Assembly: GCA_964606465.1 (NCBI GenBank)
Contig: CAZSGI010000026.1
Span: 1 to 11,128 of the forward strand
Length of the DNA stretch: 11,128 nt
Direction of reading: 5' to 3'
Source: CG10-46-32 sp964606465
GTDB lineage: Bacteria; Patescibacteriota; Patescibacteriia; UBA2169
Both the position numbers and the translations under genes were made by a program. How positions within the stretch are numbered: position 1 is the stretch's first letter; every line of letters starts with the position of its first letter. Below are positions 1-6,356 of this stretch, piece after piece. Under the pieces are notes generated by a model. That model had not been told where the DNA came from, searched no databases, and saw only the letters and a list, made by a program, of their open reading frames with translations.

Positions 1-159
1 ATCCCCGAGTACCTTCGGAAATTCGCGCACATCAAAAAAGACACCACCATCGCGGGGCTGCACAACCGCCTTGAGGTGTGGGATACCCGCGAGTGGGAAA
101 AGTACAAGGCTGAAACTGAAAAAGATTCCGTCAAAATAGCGGAAGAGCTTGGAGTGTAG
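1..159 (+). CDS. mraZ: MraZ, 3' end (dcw cluster regulator, partial)
   Basis: Only the last 52 codons are present and the gene runs off the left edge. The visible peptide starts IPEYLRKFAHIKKD and contains the stretch AGLHNRLEVWD followed by REWEKY. This is the C-terminal SpoVT/AbrB-like half of MraZ, whose usual form is IPxxLRxxAxLxKxVxxxGxxxxxEIWD. MraZ is a ring-forming DNA-binding protein that, in studied bacteria, binds repeats in front of its own gene and represses the dcw operon. Its position directly upstream of rsmH is the standard arrangement and supports the call. It ends with TAG at 157-159, and a palindromic repeat begins on the last base of that stop. The N-terminal half, the start and the promoter lie outside the window. 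Confidence 0.9.
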   Translation: MPEYLRKFAHIKKDTTIAGLHNRLEVWDTREWEKYKAETEKDSVKIAEELGV

Positions 160-215
160 TCATTGTGGCCGGAGCAAAGCGTCTTTCATAGATGCTTCGC
201 TGCGCTCGGAATGAC
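159..215. repeat. Imperfect palindrome, REP-like, adjoining mraZ stop
   Basis: Left arm 159-180 (GTCATT...GGAGCAAAGC) pairs imperfectly with right arm 194-215 (GCTTCGCTGCGCTCGGAATGAC) around a 13-nt loop: 16 of 22 positions match, with six perfect outer pairs. The right arm resembles the CTTCGCTGCGCTCGGAATGAC type of dispersed repeat that I recall from many unrelated bacterial genomes. It starts on the last base of the mraZ stop codon, so it would form a hairpin at the very 3' end of the mraZ reading frame. No T-run follows, so it does not look like an intrinsic terminator. Confidence 0.6.
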
Positions 216-224
216 GGATAGAAC

Positions 225-237
225 CGTCAGAATGACG
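225..237. repeat. Small perfect palindrome CGTCA-GAA-TGACG
   Basis: A 5-bp perfect stem with a 3-nt loop. Its CGTCA/TGACG arms are the same terminal motif that bounds the larger palindromes on either side (159-215 and 272-357). It may be a remnant or minimal copy of the same repeat class. Too short to be certain on its own. Confidence 0.35.
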
Positions 238-271
238 CGCAAGCTCGCAAAACAAAAACAAAACACAAATA

Positions 272-357
272 CGTCATGCTGAATTCATTTCAGCATCAAA
301 TCACCGAAAGACCCTGAAACAATACTGATTTTCATCAGCACAAGGTTCAGGGTGACG
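272..357. repeat. Compound palindromic (REP/MITE-like) element
   Basis: An 86-nt element with CGTCATGCTGAA at one end and TTCAGGGTGACG at the other; these termini are inverted repeats with two mismatches. Inside are ATGCTGAA (276-283) with TTCAGCAT (289-296), ACCCTGAA (311-318) with TTCAGGGT (346-353), and a small hairpin CTGAT-TTTC-ATCAG (325-338). The whole folds as two perfect 8-bp hairpins, or alternatively with the outer ends paired. The wording CGTCATGCTGAA...GACCCTGAA...TTCAGGGTGACG resembles a dispersed palindromic repeat I recall from several bacterial groups. No reading frame is seen inside it. Confidence 0.65.
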
Positions 358-392
358 TCGTACCGGCACTCGTTTTGATATTTTGTCTTTGT

Positions 393-415
393 GGAGCTTC
401 CAAAAGCTCCTTTTT
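393..415 (+). terminator. Terminator-like hairpin just before rsmH (possible attenuator)
   Basis: Perfect 7-bp stem GGAGCTT (393-399) / AAGCTCC (404-410), loop CCAA, followed directly by TTTTT (411-415). It ends only 6 nt before the preferred rsmH ATG at 422. This has the form of an intrinsic terminator, yet it sits inside what should be one dcw operon. It could end mraZ transcripts, act as a conditional attenuator, or hide the rsmH start in RNA structure. The stem is short, so termination efficiency is uncertain. Confidence 0.5.
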
Positions 416-421
416 GATACC

Positions 422-1339
422 ATGAGCGAATCGCTGCAAATCCCGGTTATGCTTTCGGAAGTGGTCAAAGGGCTCAATCTTTCGCCCGGAGATTCTGTGA
501 TAGACGCAACCGTGGGCGGCGGCGGGCACGCGGAGGCAATCTTGGAAGCAACGGCGCCAAACGGCAGGTTGCTTGCCATTGACTGGGACAAGGATGCGAT
601 CAAACGCTCGCAGGAGCGTCTCGCCAAGTATCAAAACCGAGTTACTTTCAAACAGGCAAACTACACCGAAACAAAAGCAATCGCGTATGAACAACGATTT
701 TATCCGGTTCGTGCTGTACTACTGGATCTGGGTCTATCTTACGATCAACTCAAAGACGAGTCTCGAGGATTTGGTATCTACACTCAAGGACCGCTAGACA
801 TGAGGTTCTCTGACCAGGTGGACCTAACTGCAAAGGAGATAGTTAACACCTGGCCAGAGAAATCTCTGGAGCGAATCTTTACCGAGTATGGTGAAGAGCG
901 GCACGCCGCTCGTGCAGCAAAAGCCATTGCCGCTGCGCGCAAGCTCGCGCCCATCAACACCACTTCTGAACTGGCGGACGTAGTTGTGCGCGGAGTCGGA
1001 TGGCGCGGTAGACACCGCATGCATCCCGCTACCCGCATTTTCCAGGCTCTGCGCATAGCTACCAACGGAGAATTAGATAACCTCAAGCGCGCGTTGCCCG
1101 ACATGGTTGCGCTCCTCGCTCCGGGCGGCCGCATGGCGGTGCTCTCGTTCCACTCGCTGGAGGACAGAATCGTGAAATTTTTCTTTCGGGGCCTGGCCCG
1201 TGCCGAGACCCGCTCACCCGGCGGGGCATGCCCAACCATCACCCTGGTCAACAAAAAAGTAATCAAACCGACGCGCGCCGAAGCGCTGGCGAATCGGGCG
1301 TCTCGGAGCGCCAAGTTGCGCATTGTCGAAAAATTGTAG
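422..1339 (+). CDS. rsmH: 16S rRNA (cytosine-1402-N4)-methyltransferase RsmH
   Basis: RsmH (MraW) uses S-adenosylmethionine to methylate N4 of C1402 in the 16S rRNA decoding centre. The 305-aa protein has the usual family length. The SAM-binding loop DATVGGGGHAEAI is at residues 28-40 and the acidic turn AIDWD at 52-56. The family blocks LLDLGLSYDQL (100-110), RGFGIYTQGPLDMR (115-128), GEERHAARAAKAI (157-169), HPATRIFQALRI (201-212) and LSFHSLEDRIVK (241-252) are all present in order. I chose ATG 422 because MSESLQIPVML aligns with the normal RsmH N-terminus. A TTG at 383 would add 13 residues encoded by the terminator-like hairpin. There is no SD at 422. It ends with TAG one base before the ftsL start, as expected in a dcw operon. 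Confidence 0.95.
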   Translation: MSESLQIPVMLSEVVKGLNLSPGDSVIDATVGGGGHAEAILEATAPNGRLLAIDWDKDAIKRSQERLAKYQNRVTFKQANYTETKAIAYEQRFYPVRAVLLDLGLSYDQLKDESRGFGIYTQGPLDMRFSDQVDLTAKEIVNTWPEKSLERIFTEYGEERHAARAAKAIAAARKLAPINTTSELADVVVRGVGWRGRHRMHPATRIFQALRIATNGELDNLKRALPDMVALLAPGGRMAVLSFHSLEDRIVKFFFRGLARAETRSPGGACPTITLVNKKVIKPTRAEALANRASRSAKLRIVEKL

Positions 1340-1340
1340 C

Positions 1341-1661
1341 ATGTATCACCGGACGTATAACGTACGTTTGCTGGCGTGGCACGTCGTCCTGTCCGTGGCG
1401 CTGTTCGGGTTGCTGGTCGCGTACGTGTGGCAGATGAACAACCAGGCGCAGCACGCGTTCTCCATTCGGGAGTTCGGAGAGAAGCGAGCGGAGCTGGAGG
1501 ATGAGGTCCGCGATTTGCACTGGCAGCTTTCCTCGGCGAGGTCGCTTGCCCAGGTCGCGCAGCGGGCCGAACACCTCGCTTTCGAAGCTCCGCGAGAGGT
1601 TACGTATTTGCAAATGGGATTCTCGACCGTAGCCGCGTATGGTTCCCCGGTCTCACCATAA
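1341..1661 (+). CDS. ftsL: FtsL/DivIC-like divisome protein
   Basis: A 106-aa bitopic membrane protein. A short basic cytoplasmic tail (MYHRTYNVRL) is followed by one hydrophobic segment at about residues 11-30 and then a polar, charged stretch (about 38-80, IREFGEKRAELEDEVRDLHWQL) that looks like a coiled coil. This is the architecture of FtsL/DivIC (septum formation initiator family), small proteins that bridge FtsQ/DivIB to the FtsW-FtsI synthase. Sequence conservation in this family is weak, so the call rests on topology and on position between rsmH and ftsI, the canonical place of ftsL. ATG 1341 starts one base after the rsmH stop. A TTG at 1323 inside rsmH is possible but less likely. 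Its 3' end overlaps the ftsI start by 23 nt, pointing to translational coupling. Confidence 0.75.
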   Translation: MYHRTYNVRLLAWHVVLSVALFGLLVAYVWQMNNQAQHAFSIREFGEKRAELEDEVRDLHWQLSSARSLAQVAQRAEHLAFEAPREVTYLQMGFSTVAAYGSPVSP

Positions 1662-3381
1662 CCACCGCGCCCACGTTTCGCACGTACGCCTCAGTTTGAT
1701 GATTGGGGTTGTTTTTGTATTTGGGCTCGCGCTCGCGTACCGCTTGGCCGATTTGCAGGTGGTGCGCGCCAACGAGCTGCAATCGCAGGCGACGCGCCAG
1801 CAGGGTACGGTTCGGAGCATCAAAGCGGAACGCGGGAAGATTTTCATCGTGGAGCGCGCCTCGGACACGCGGTACCCGGTCGCCACGAACCGCGCGTTCA
1901 AGGAGGTGTACTTGATTCCCAAAGACATTGCGGACGCGGAAGAGGCGTTTGGGGCGCTCCGGGATTTGATAGCGCCGTACGGCATTGCCGAGGACACACT
2001 GCGGTACCGCCTGGGGAAGAACAACGACATTTACGAGCCGCTCGTGCACAAGCTGACCGACGAGGAGCTCGCGCCGTTCGCGGCGCTCGGGATGCCCGGG
2101 CTCGGCATTGAGAGCGAAACGTGGCGCTACTACCCGGAGGGAGATCTCGCGGCCCACATCACCGGGTTTGTGGGCTCCTCCGGCGAGGAGCGCGCGGGCC
2201 AGTACGGCCTTGAGGGGTATTTTGAGAAGGAGCTCGCAGGCGTTGACGGACTCCTTGAGGGCACCACGGACGTTTCCGGCAGGCTCATCCCGAACGCGCC
2301 GCTGGTACGGATTGAGCCCCAAAGCGGCACTGATTTGGTGCTGACCATTGACCGGACGCTGCAGACGTACGTGTGCGCCAAGCTCGCCGAGCGCGTGGAA
2401 GCGGTCGGCGCCGCATCCGGAACGCTGATTATCGTGGACCCTTCGACCGGCGCGGTGCTTTCGATGTGCGCGCAGCCGAGTTTTGACCCGAACGCCTACC
2501 ACGAGGTTGCGGACATCGGCGTCTACCTGAACCCGGCGGTTGCCGCCGCGTATGAGCCGGGTTCAATCTTCAAGCCGTTCACCATCGCGGGAGCACTCAA
2601 TGAGGGCGCCATCACCCCCGCTACCAGGTACACGGACGAAGGCTCGGTGGTTGTCGGAGAGCACCGGCTCAACAACTTTGACAAGGAGGGGAGAGGCGAG
2701 GTGGACATGGTTACCGTGCTTCAGCAGTCCCTCAACACGGGCGCGGTGTTCGCGCAGCAGAGCATCGGGTCAAACAAGTTCCGCGAGTACGTGGAGTTGT
2801 TCGGGTTCGGCGCCACCACCGGCATTGAGCTCCCCAACGAGCTCCCCGGGAACATAGCGTCTCTCGAAAAGCGGGGGGACATCTGGGCGGCCACGGCGTC
2901 GTTCGGTCAGGGAATCACGGTAACGCCGCTGCAGGTGGTGATGGCGTACGCGGCGCTCGCGAACGGCGGCGTGCTCATGAAGCCGTACATCATCCGGGAA
3001 AAGCGGCGGGGGGATTCGGTCGTCTCCGCCACCGCCCCCTCGGTGGTCAACGAGGCGGTGAGCCCGCGCACCGCCACCATCGTTGGGGGCATGCTTGTTT
3101 CGGTGGTCAGGGAGGGGTATGATAACCACGGCGGGGTGCCGGGGTACTACATTGCCGGAAAAACCGGCACGGCCCAGGTCGCGGAGGGCGGGGTGTACGG
3201 AGAGGTAACCATCCACTCGTTCGTCGGTTTCGGGCCGGTTGACAAGCCGCGGTTTGCCATGCTCGTCAAGCTGGACCGTCCCCGGCGCGGGCGGTTCGCG
3301 TCCTCCACCGCGGCTCCGCTCTTCGGGGACGTCGCCAAATTCATTTTGCAGTACTACGAGGTGCCGCCGGATGAAATATAG
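1639..3381 (+). CDS. ftsI: Penicillin-binding transpeptidase FtsI (class B PBP)
   Basis: A 580-aa class B PBP that cross-links septal peptidoglycan. The N-terminal tail is His/Arg-rich (HHNHRAHVSHVR) and is followed by a single membrane anchor at about 20-37. A PBP-dimerization region at about 55-220 includes FVGSSGEERAGQYGLEGYFE. The C-terminal transpeptidase domain carries all three active-site motifs: SIFK with nucleophile S309 and K312, SLN at 364-366, and KTGTAQ starting at K508. All are intact, so the enzyme should be active and beta-lactam sensitive in principle. ATG 1639 overlaps the ftsL-like gene. ATG 1699 is an alternative but would start inside the membrane anchor. No SD is visible, so coupling to ftsL translation is likely. 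No PASTA repeats are present. The gene ends with TAG, 36 nt before murF. Confidence 0.95.
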   Translation: MVPRSHHNHRAHVSHVRLSLMIGVVFVFGLALAYRLADLQVVRANELQSQATRQQGTVRSIKAERGKIFIVERASDTRYPVATNRAFKEVYLIPKDIADAEEAFGALRDLIAPYGIAEDTLRYRLGKNNDIYEPLVHKLTDEELAPFAALGMPGLGIESETWRYYPEGDLAAHITGFVGSSGEERAGQYGLEGYFEKELAGVDGLLEGTTDVSGRLIPNAPLVRIEPQSGTDLVLTIDRTLQTYVCAKLAERVEAVGAASGTLIIVDPSTGAVLSMCAQPSFDPNAYHEVADIGVYLNPAVAAAYEPGSIFKPFTIAGALNEGAITPATRYTDEGSVVVGEHRLNNFDKEGRGEVDMVTVLQQSLNTGAVFAQQSIGSNKFREYVELFGFGATTGIELPNELPGNIASLEKRGDIWAATASFGQGITVTPLQVVMAYAALANGGVLMKPYIIREKRRGDSVVSATAPSVVNEAVSPRTATIVGGMLVSVVREGYDNHGGVPGYYIAGKTGTAQVAEGGVYGEVTIHSFVGFGPVDKPRFAMLVKLDRPRRGRFASSTAAPLFGDVAKFILQYYEVPPDEI

Positions 3382-3417
3382 GCCGCTTGCGTTTGGCGCG
3401 TTACGTCGTCAAAAGGT

Positions 3418-4689
3418 ATGAAAGTATTGTTTATACATTTACTCCACACGCTTACGCGCCGCGTCATACAAAAGTACCAGCCCACGGTTGTCGCCATTAC
3501 GGGCAGCGTGGGAAAAACCGCGGCCAAAGAGGCGGTGTACGTGGCGCTCAAAAAGAAATTCAAGACCCGCAGGAGCCGCGGAAATTTTAATACGGAAATC
3601 GGCGTGCCGCTTGCGATTCTTGGCATTGACTTCTCTCCGGGCCGCTCGCCCGTTCGGTGGGCTGCTGTATTTTTGCGCGCGTTCAGCTTGCTTGCGCGGC
3701 GGATGCAGTACCCGGAAGTGTTGGTGCTTGAAATGGGGGCTGACAAACCCGGAGACATTGAGGAGCTCGTAGCTATTGCGCCCCCTACGATTGCGGTCAT
3801 AACCGGCATATCCGCAACCCATACCGAACGGTTTGGGGATGTTGCGGGCGTTGCCAAGGAAAAGGGAGCATTGTTCCGCGCGGTTGGTTCCGGCGGGTGG
3901 ATTATCGTGAACCGAGATGACGGGGAGGTAGCGAAACTCGCGGAATCTTCCCGCGCGCAAAAGGTCAATTACGCGCTGTCCCAAGCCGAAGGAGTTGACG
4001 TGTTTGCATCTGACATTCACGTGAAGAGGAGTGATGGGAGTGAGACCAAGATCTCGGGAATGTCGTTCAAAGTGCACGCGCGAGGGTCGGTTGTGCCCGT
4101 ACTCATTCGAGACACGTTGGGCACGCACTGGGCCTATCCCGCATTGGTTGCGGCAAGCGTTGCCGGCATTCTTGGAGTGAACATGGTTGAAGCCGCAGAA
4201 GGACTTGCGATACTGGCGTTTGAGCCGGGCCGGATGCGCGTGCTTCCGGGCATCAAGCATACGACTATTATTGATGACACGTACAACGCGTCACTGGCTT
4301 CCACTCGCGCCGCTTTGCAGGCCGTCGCGGACTTGGGGCATGCGGGCACGGTGTTCGCGGTGCTCGGGGACATGCTTGAGCTCGGAGGATTGAGCGAAGA
4401 GGAGCATCGGAAAGTCGGGCGCCTGGTTGCGTCTTTGCCGGAAATAAGCGTGCTTATCACCGTAGGGGAGCGCGCCAGGGACATTGCACGCGGAGCGCGG
4501 GATAGCGGCATGGAGGAAGAGCGCGTGTTCTCGTTCCCCAACACGCAGGAGGCAGGCTTGTTTGTTCAACGCCGCATGGAAAAAGGGGATGTGGTGCTGG
4601 TGAAAGGCTCGCGCGGGATGAAGATGGAGGCAATCGTCAAAGAAATCATGGCCGAGCCCCGCCGCGCGAATGAGTTATTGGTGCATTAG
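3418..4689 (+). CDS. murF: MurF-like UDP-MurNAc-tripeptide:D-Ala-D-Ala ligase, short N-terminus
   Basis: A 423-aa Mur ligase. MurF adds D-Ala-D-Ala to the UDP-MurNAc-tripeptide with ATP in the cytoplasm, the last step of nucleotide precursor synthesis. The P-loop TGSVGKT is at 28-34, followed by NTEIGVPLAIL (58-68), EMGADKPGDI (105-114), THTERFG (134-140), NRDD (165-168), DDTYNAS (286-292), GDMLELG (317-323) and KGSRGMKME (396-404). The last four blocks are characteristic of MurF rather than MurC, D or E. In well-studied MurF proteins the P-loop comes after a substrate-binding domain of about 100 residues. Here only 27 residues precede it, and they form a short hydrophobic/basic helix (MKVLFIHLLHTLTRRVIQKY). 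ATG 3418 lies just after AAAAGG. No in-frame missing domain is seen upstream, because ftsI ends 36 nt before. Substrate specificity is inferred. Confidence 0.85.
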   Translation: MKVLFIHLLHTLTRRVIQKYQPTVVAITGSVGKTAAKEAVYVALKKKFKTRRSRGNFNTEIGVPLAILGIDFSPGRSPVRWAAVFLRAFSLLARRMQYPEVLVLEMGADKPGDIEELVAIAPPTIAVITGISATHTERFGDVAGVAKEKGALFRAVGSGGWIIVNRDDGEVAKLAESSRAQKVNYALSQAEGVDVFASDIHVKRSDGSETKISGMSFKVHARGSVVPVLIRDTLGTHWAYPALVAASVAGILGVNMVEAAEGLAILAFEPGRMRVLPGIKHTTIIDDTYNASLASTRAALQAVADLGHAGTVFAVLGDMLELGGLSEEEHRKVGRLVASLPEISVLITVGERARDIARGARDSGMEEERVFSFPNTQEAGLFVQRRMEKGDVVLVKGSRGMKMEAIVKEIMAEPRRANELLVH

Positions 4690-4716
4690 TATATGCTAAG
4701 AAAGAAACAATAGGTA

Positions 4717-4744
4717 TTGACAAGAATCGCGGTGTGGATATACT
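4717..4744 (+). promoter_or_regulatory. Sigma70-like promoter of the HicBA-like module
   Basis: A perfect -35 TTGACA (4717-4722), a 16-nt spacer and -10 TATACT (4739-4744), the strongest promoter match in the window. It lies in the 96-nt gap after murF, so the downstream module is probably expressed independently of the dcw operon. The predicted transcript would carry a leader of about 35 nt with no SD before ATG 4786. Confidence 0.65.
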
Positions 4745-4766
4745 AATGTCTTGTTGATGTTAGCCG

Positions 4767-4775
4767 TGGTATACT
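4767..4775 (+). promoter_or_regulatory. Second, extended -10 element giving a near-leaderless transcript
   Basis: TGGTATACT is an extended -10 (TGn followed by TATACT at 4770-4775) with no good -35. A start about 7 nt downstream would fall at 4782-4783, only 3-4 nt before ATG 4786, giving an almost leaderless mRNA. The lack of an SD for this gene is compatible with that reading. Confidence 0.4.
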
Positions 4776-4785
4776 GATAGCAGCT

Positions 4786-5154
4786 ATGTTTGATGGTATA
4801 AAACAACTTTTTGGCGTTTCGGACATATCTTCTGAAGCTCTTGAGGCGTACGTGCACCGGCTGCCGGAAGAGATTTCAGTTGACTGGTTTCGGGACGGCG
4901 GATTTCTTGTTGGTCGCATTACCGCGGGCGATGCGTCGTTCATGACCCAGGCGCGCTCCGCGGATGAGTTCATTGAGATGGTGAATGATGCGCTTTTTAC
5001 GGTATACGAGATTCCCCGAGCGTATGCAGACGTGCTGATGCGGCACAAACGGTTTGAACCAAGTTCAGGGCAGCTGGCGCGCCTTGAAGACGCGTCAGTA
5101 CCGGGCGCCCGCATCGGCTTCTCGCGGCCGAAACTGAAGCGGCAGCTCGCGTAG
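4786..5154 (+). CDS. HicB-like antitoxin candidate
   Basis: A 122-aa acidic soluble protein with no signal or membrane segment. The stretch SVDWFRDGGFLVGRITAGDASFMTQARSADEFIEMVNDAL (split across residues about 27-66) follows the HicB core pattern: a strand with an aromatic and a turn, another strand, then an 'ARSADEFIEMVNDA' helix like the TxGxTxEEAxxNIxEAI of HicB. HicB proteins neutralise HicA mRNA interferases. Unlike many HicB proteins it has no recognisable C-terminal helix-turn-helix or ribbon-helix-helix; the tail (SRPKLKRQLA) is short and basic. A small HicA-like gene follows after 15 nt, which is the main contextual support. The order antitoxin-then-toxin is the reverse of classical hicAB. 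It could be a conserved non-toxin pair instead. Confidence 0.5.
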   Translation: MFDGIKQLFGVSDISSEALEAYVHRLPEEISVDWFRDGGFLVGRITAGDASFMTQARSADEFIEMVNDALFTVYEIPRAYADVLMRHKRFEPSSGQLARLEDASVPGARIGFSRPKLKRQLA

Positions 5155-5156
5155 GG

Positions 5157-5168
5157 CTGGCACGCCAG
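5157..5168. repeat. Palindrome CTGGCACGCCAG before the HicA-like start
   Basis: A 12-nt inverted repeat (CTGG-CACG-CCAG as a hairpin, or a 5+2+5 operator-like dyad) that occupies almost the whole gap between the HicB-like stop (5152-5154) and ATG 5170. It may limit translation initiation of the second gene or serve as a protein-binding site. Short enough to be chance. Confidence 0.3.
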
Positions 5169-5169
5169 T

Positions 5170-5421
5170 ATGGGGGAGTATGCTGATGCGAAAATAAAAA
5201 AGGTCAAACAGCTGCTTTCGTGGCTGGAGACGCATGAAAGCATCACCATCACCCGCGGCGGCAAGCACAACTACAGCGTCAAGCATGCGTTCGCCGAGCG
5301 TCCTTTTCCGGTGCCGTTCAAGCACGGCGTGGTGAACAAGCACATCGTCAAAGACTTTATGAAGCGCCTTGTCGCGTGGGGCGTGTGTACCAAGGAAGAA
5401 TTTGACGAGAGGATACGCTAA
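5170..5421 (+). CDS. HicA-like toxin candidate (mRNA interferase fold)
   Basis: An 83-aa protein of HicA size. After a first helix (AKIKKVKQLLSWLE) comes ITRGGKHNYSVKH (27-39), matching the G-[SG]-[KS]-H motif of HicA, whose histidine (here H33) is the catalytic residue of the dsRBD-like RNase fold. Next are the strand and loop RPFPVPFKHG (44-53), comparable to the IPxH segment, and the helix VNKHIVKDFMKRLV, ending in CTKEEFDERI like the LSxEEFL end of HicA. Family knowledge says HicA cleaves mRNA independently of ribosomes. Activity here is inferred. It is 15 nt downstream of the HicB-like gene. Its TAA (5419-5421) overlaps the stop of the convergent dus gene. An alternative is a housekeeping RNA-binding homologue rather than a toxin. 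Confidence 0.55.
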   Translation: MGEYADAKIKKVKQLLSWLETHESITITRGGKHNYSVKHAFAERPFPVPFKHGVVNKHIVKDFMKRLVAWGVCTKEEFDERIR

Positions 5422-6356
5422 CGAGCAAGGATGGTGCGCTCCACCTCGCGAGCGTTCTCGCACTCCATCAATTGCATGCGCAGCTCTTTTGCCCCGTCCC
5501 ATCCGGCAACGTAGGCTTTGAAGTGCTTTTTCATGACATGGAAGCGCTTGTGGCTCACCAGTTCCTCAAACAAGCGGCAGTGTTCAACCAGCACGCGGAG
5601 CTTTTCGTCAGTCGTAGGTGTGTGGCCAGAGAAGAACCACGGATTGCCGAATATGCCTTTGCCGACCATGACCCCGTCCACTCCGGTCTCATCAGCTTTT
5701 CGTTGCGCGTCTTCCAGGGACAACACATCCCCGTTGCCCACAATCAACGTTTTTGACTTCATCTCATCGCGCATGGCTACCGCATCGCGTGCCAGTTCCC
5801 ATCGCGCGGGTGAGTCCGAAAGTTCAGACCGCGTGCGCCAGTGGAACGCCACTGCCGCGGGTTCAGCCTCAAGCAGAGCAGGCAGCCACGCATCAAGCTC
5901 GTTTTTTTTGTACCCGATGCGCGTCTTAACCGAGATTGGCAAATTCGGCGCGCCCTGTTTTGCCGCGGCAATCAATTCTTGCGCGAGCTTATGGTCTTTC
6001 ATGAGTGCGGCTCCGCATCCCTGTTTTTCAACGGCCCGGTCCGGGCAGCCCATGTTAATGTCAAACCCGTCAAAGCCCATGCTTTGAATCATGGCCGCAG
6101 CTTTCTCCATCACCCCGGGCTTGGACGTAAAGAGCTGCGCCACAATCGGCCGCTCGCTCTCATCATACGCCAAATCTTTTACCACCGTGTCATGGCCCGC
6201 GGAAAGCAACCCGTCCGCAGACACAAATTCAGTCCACATGGCGTGCGGTTTGCCGTACTTCGCAATCAAGCGCCGGAATGCCGCGTCAGTCACGTCCGCC
6301 ATGGGGGCAAGCACAAAGAACGGCTTTGGCAACTTTTCCCAGAATCCAACAGGCAT
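5418..6356 (-). CDS. dus: tRNA-dihydrouridine synthase (Dus family)
   Basis: A 312-aa flavoenzyme that reduces uridines in the tRNA D-loop to dihydrouridine with FMN and NADPH. The motif LAPMADVTD is at 16-24 (FMN site). NMGCP is at 101-105 with the catalytic Cys at C104, and GCGAALM at 113-119. SVKTRIGY (142-149) holds the conserved Lys K144, FHWRTR (171-176) the conserved His H172, GNGD is at 207-210 and VGKGIFGNPWFF at 231-242. The usual HGRT is HWRT here. I start at 6356 rather than the ATG 13 codons upstream, because AAAGGAGG lies 7 nt before 6356 and MPVGFWEKLPKPFFVLAPM fits the family. The start codon shares its A with the stop of the upstream membrane protein (TAATG), so translation is coupled. 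Which Dus subtype or tRNA position it serves cannot be told. Confidence 0.9.
   Translation of the reverse strand: MPVGFWEKLPKPFFVLAPMADVTDAAFRRLIAKYGKPHAMWTEFVSADGLLSAGHDTVVKDLAYDESERPIVAQLFTSKPGVMEKAAAMIQSMGFDGFDINMGCPDRAVEKQGCGAALMKDHKLAQELIAAAKQGAPNLPISVKTRIGYKKNELDAWLPALLEAEPAAVAFHWRTRSELSDSPARWELARDAVAMRDEMKSKTLIVGNGDVLSLEDAQRKADETGVDGVMVGKGIFGNPWFFSGHTPTTDEKLRVLVEHCRLFEELVSHKRFHVMKKHFKAYVAGWDGAKELRMQLMECENAREVERTILAR

Noticed and set aside
383..421. TTG start extending rsmH by 13 residues
   Set aside because: The extra residues are encoded by the terminator-like hairpin and its T-run, and the RsmH family starts near the IPVML segment after ATG 422.
1600..2502. 300-codon open frame on the - strand across ftsI
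   Set aside because: Antisense to a gene with all three PBP motifs; Arg/His-rich low-complexity translation typical of GC-rich shadow frames; no RBS or family motif.
3439..4260. 273-codon open frame on the - strand across murF
   Set aside because: Shadow of the Mur ligase gene; no recognisable motifs or start signals.
4683..4696. GCAT...ATGC dyad at the end of murF as an operator for the HicBA-like promoter
   Set aside because: Four-base arms overlapping the murF stop; no repeat of the motif at the promoter.
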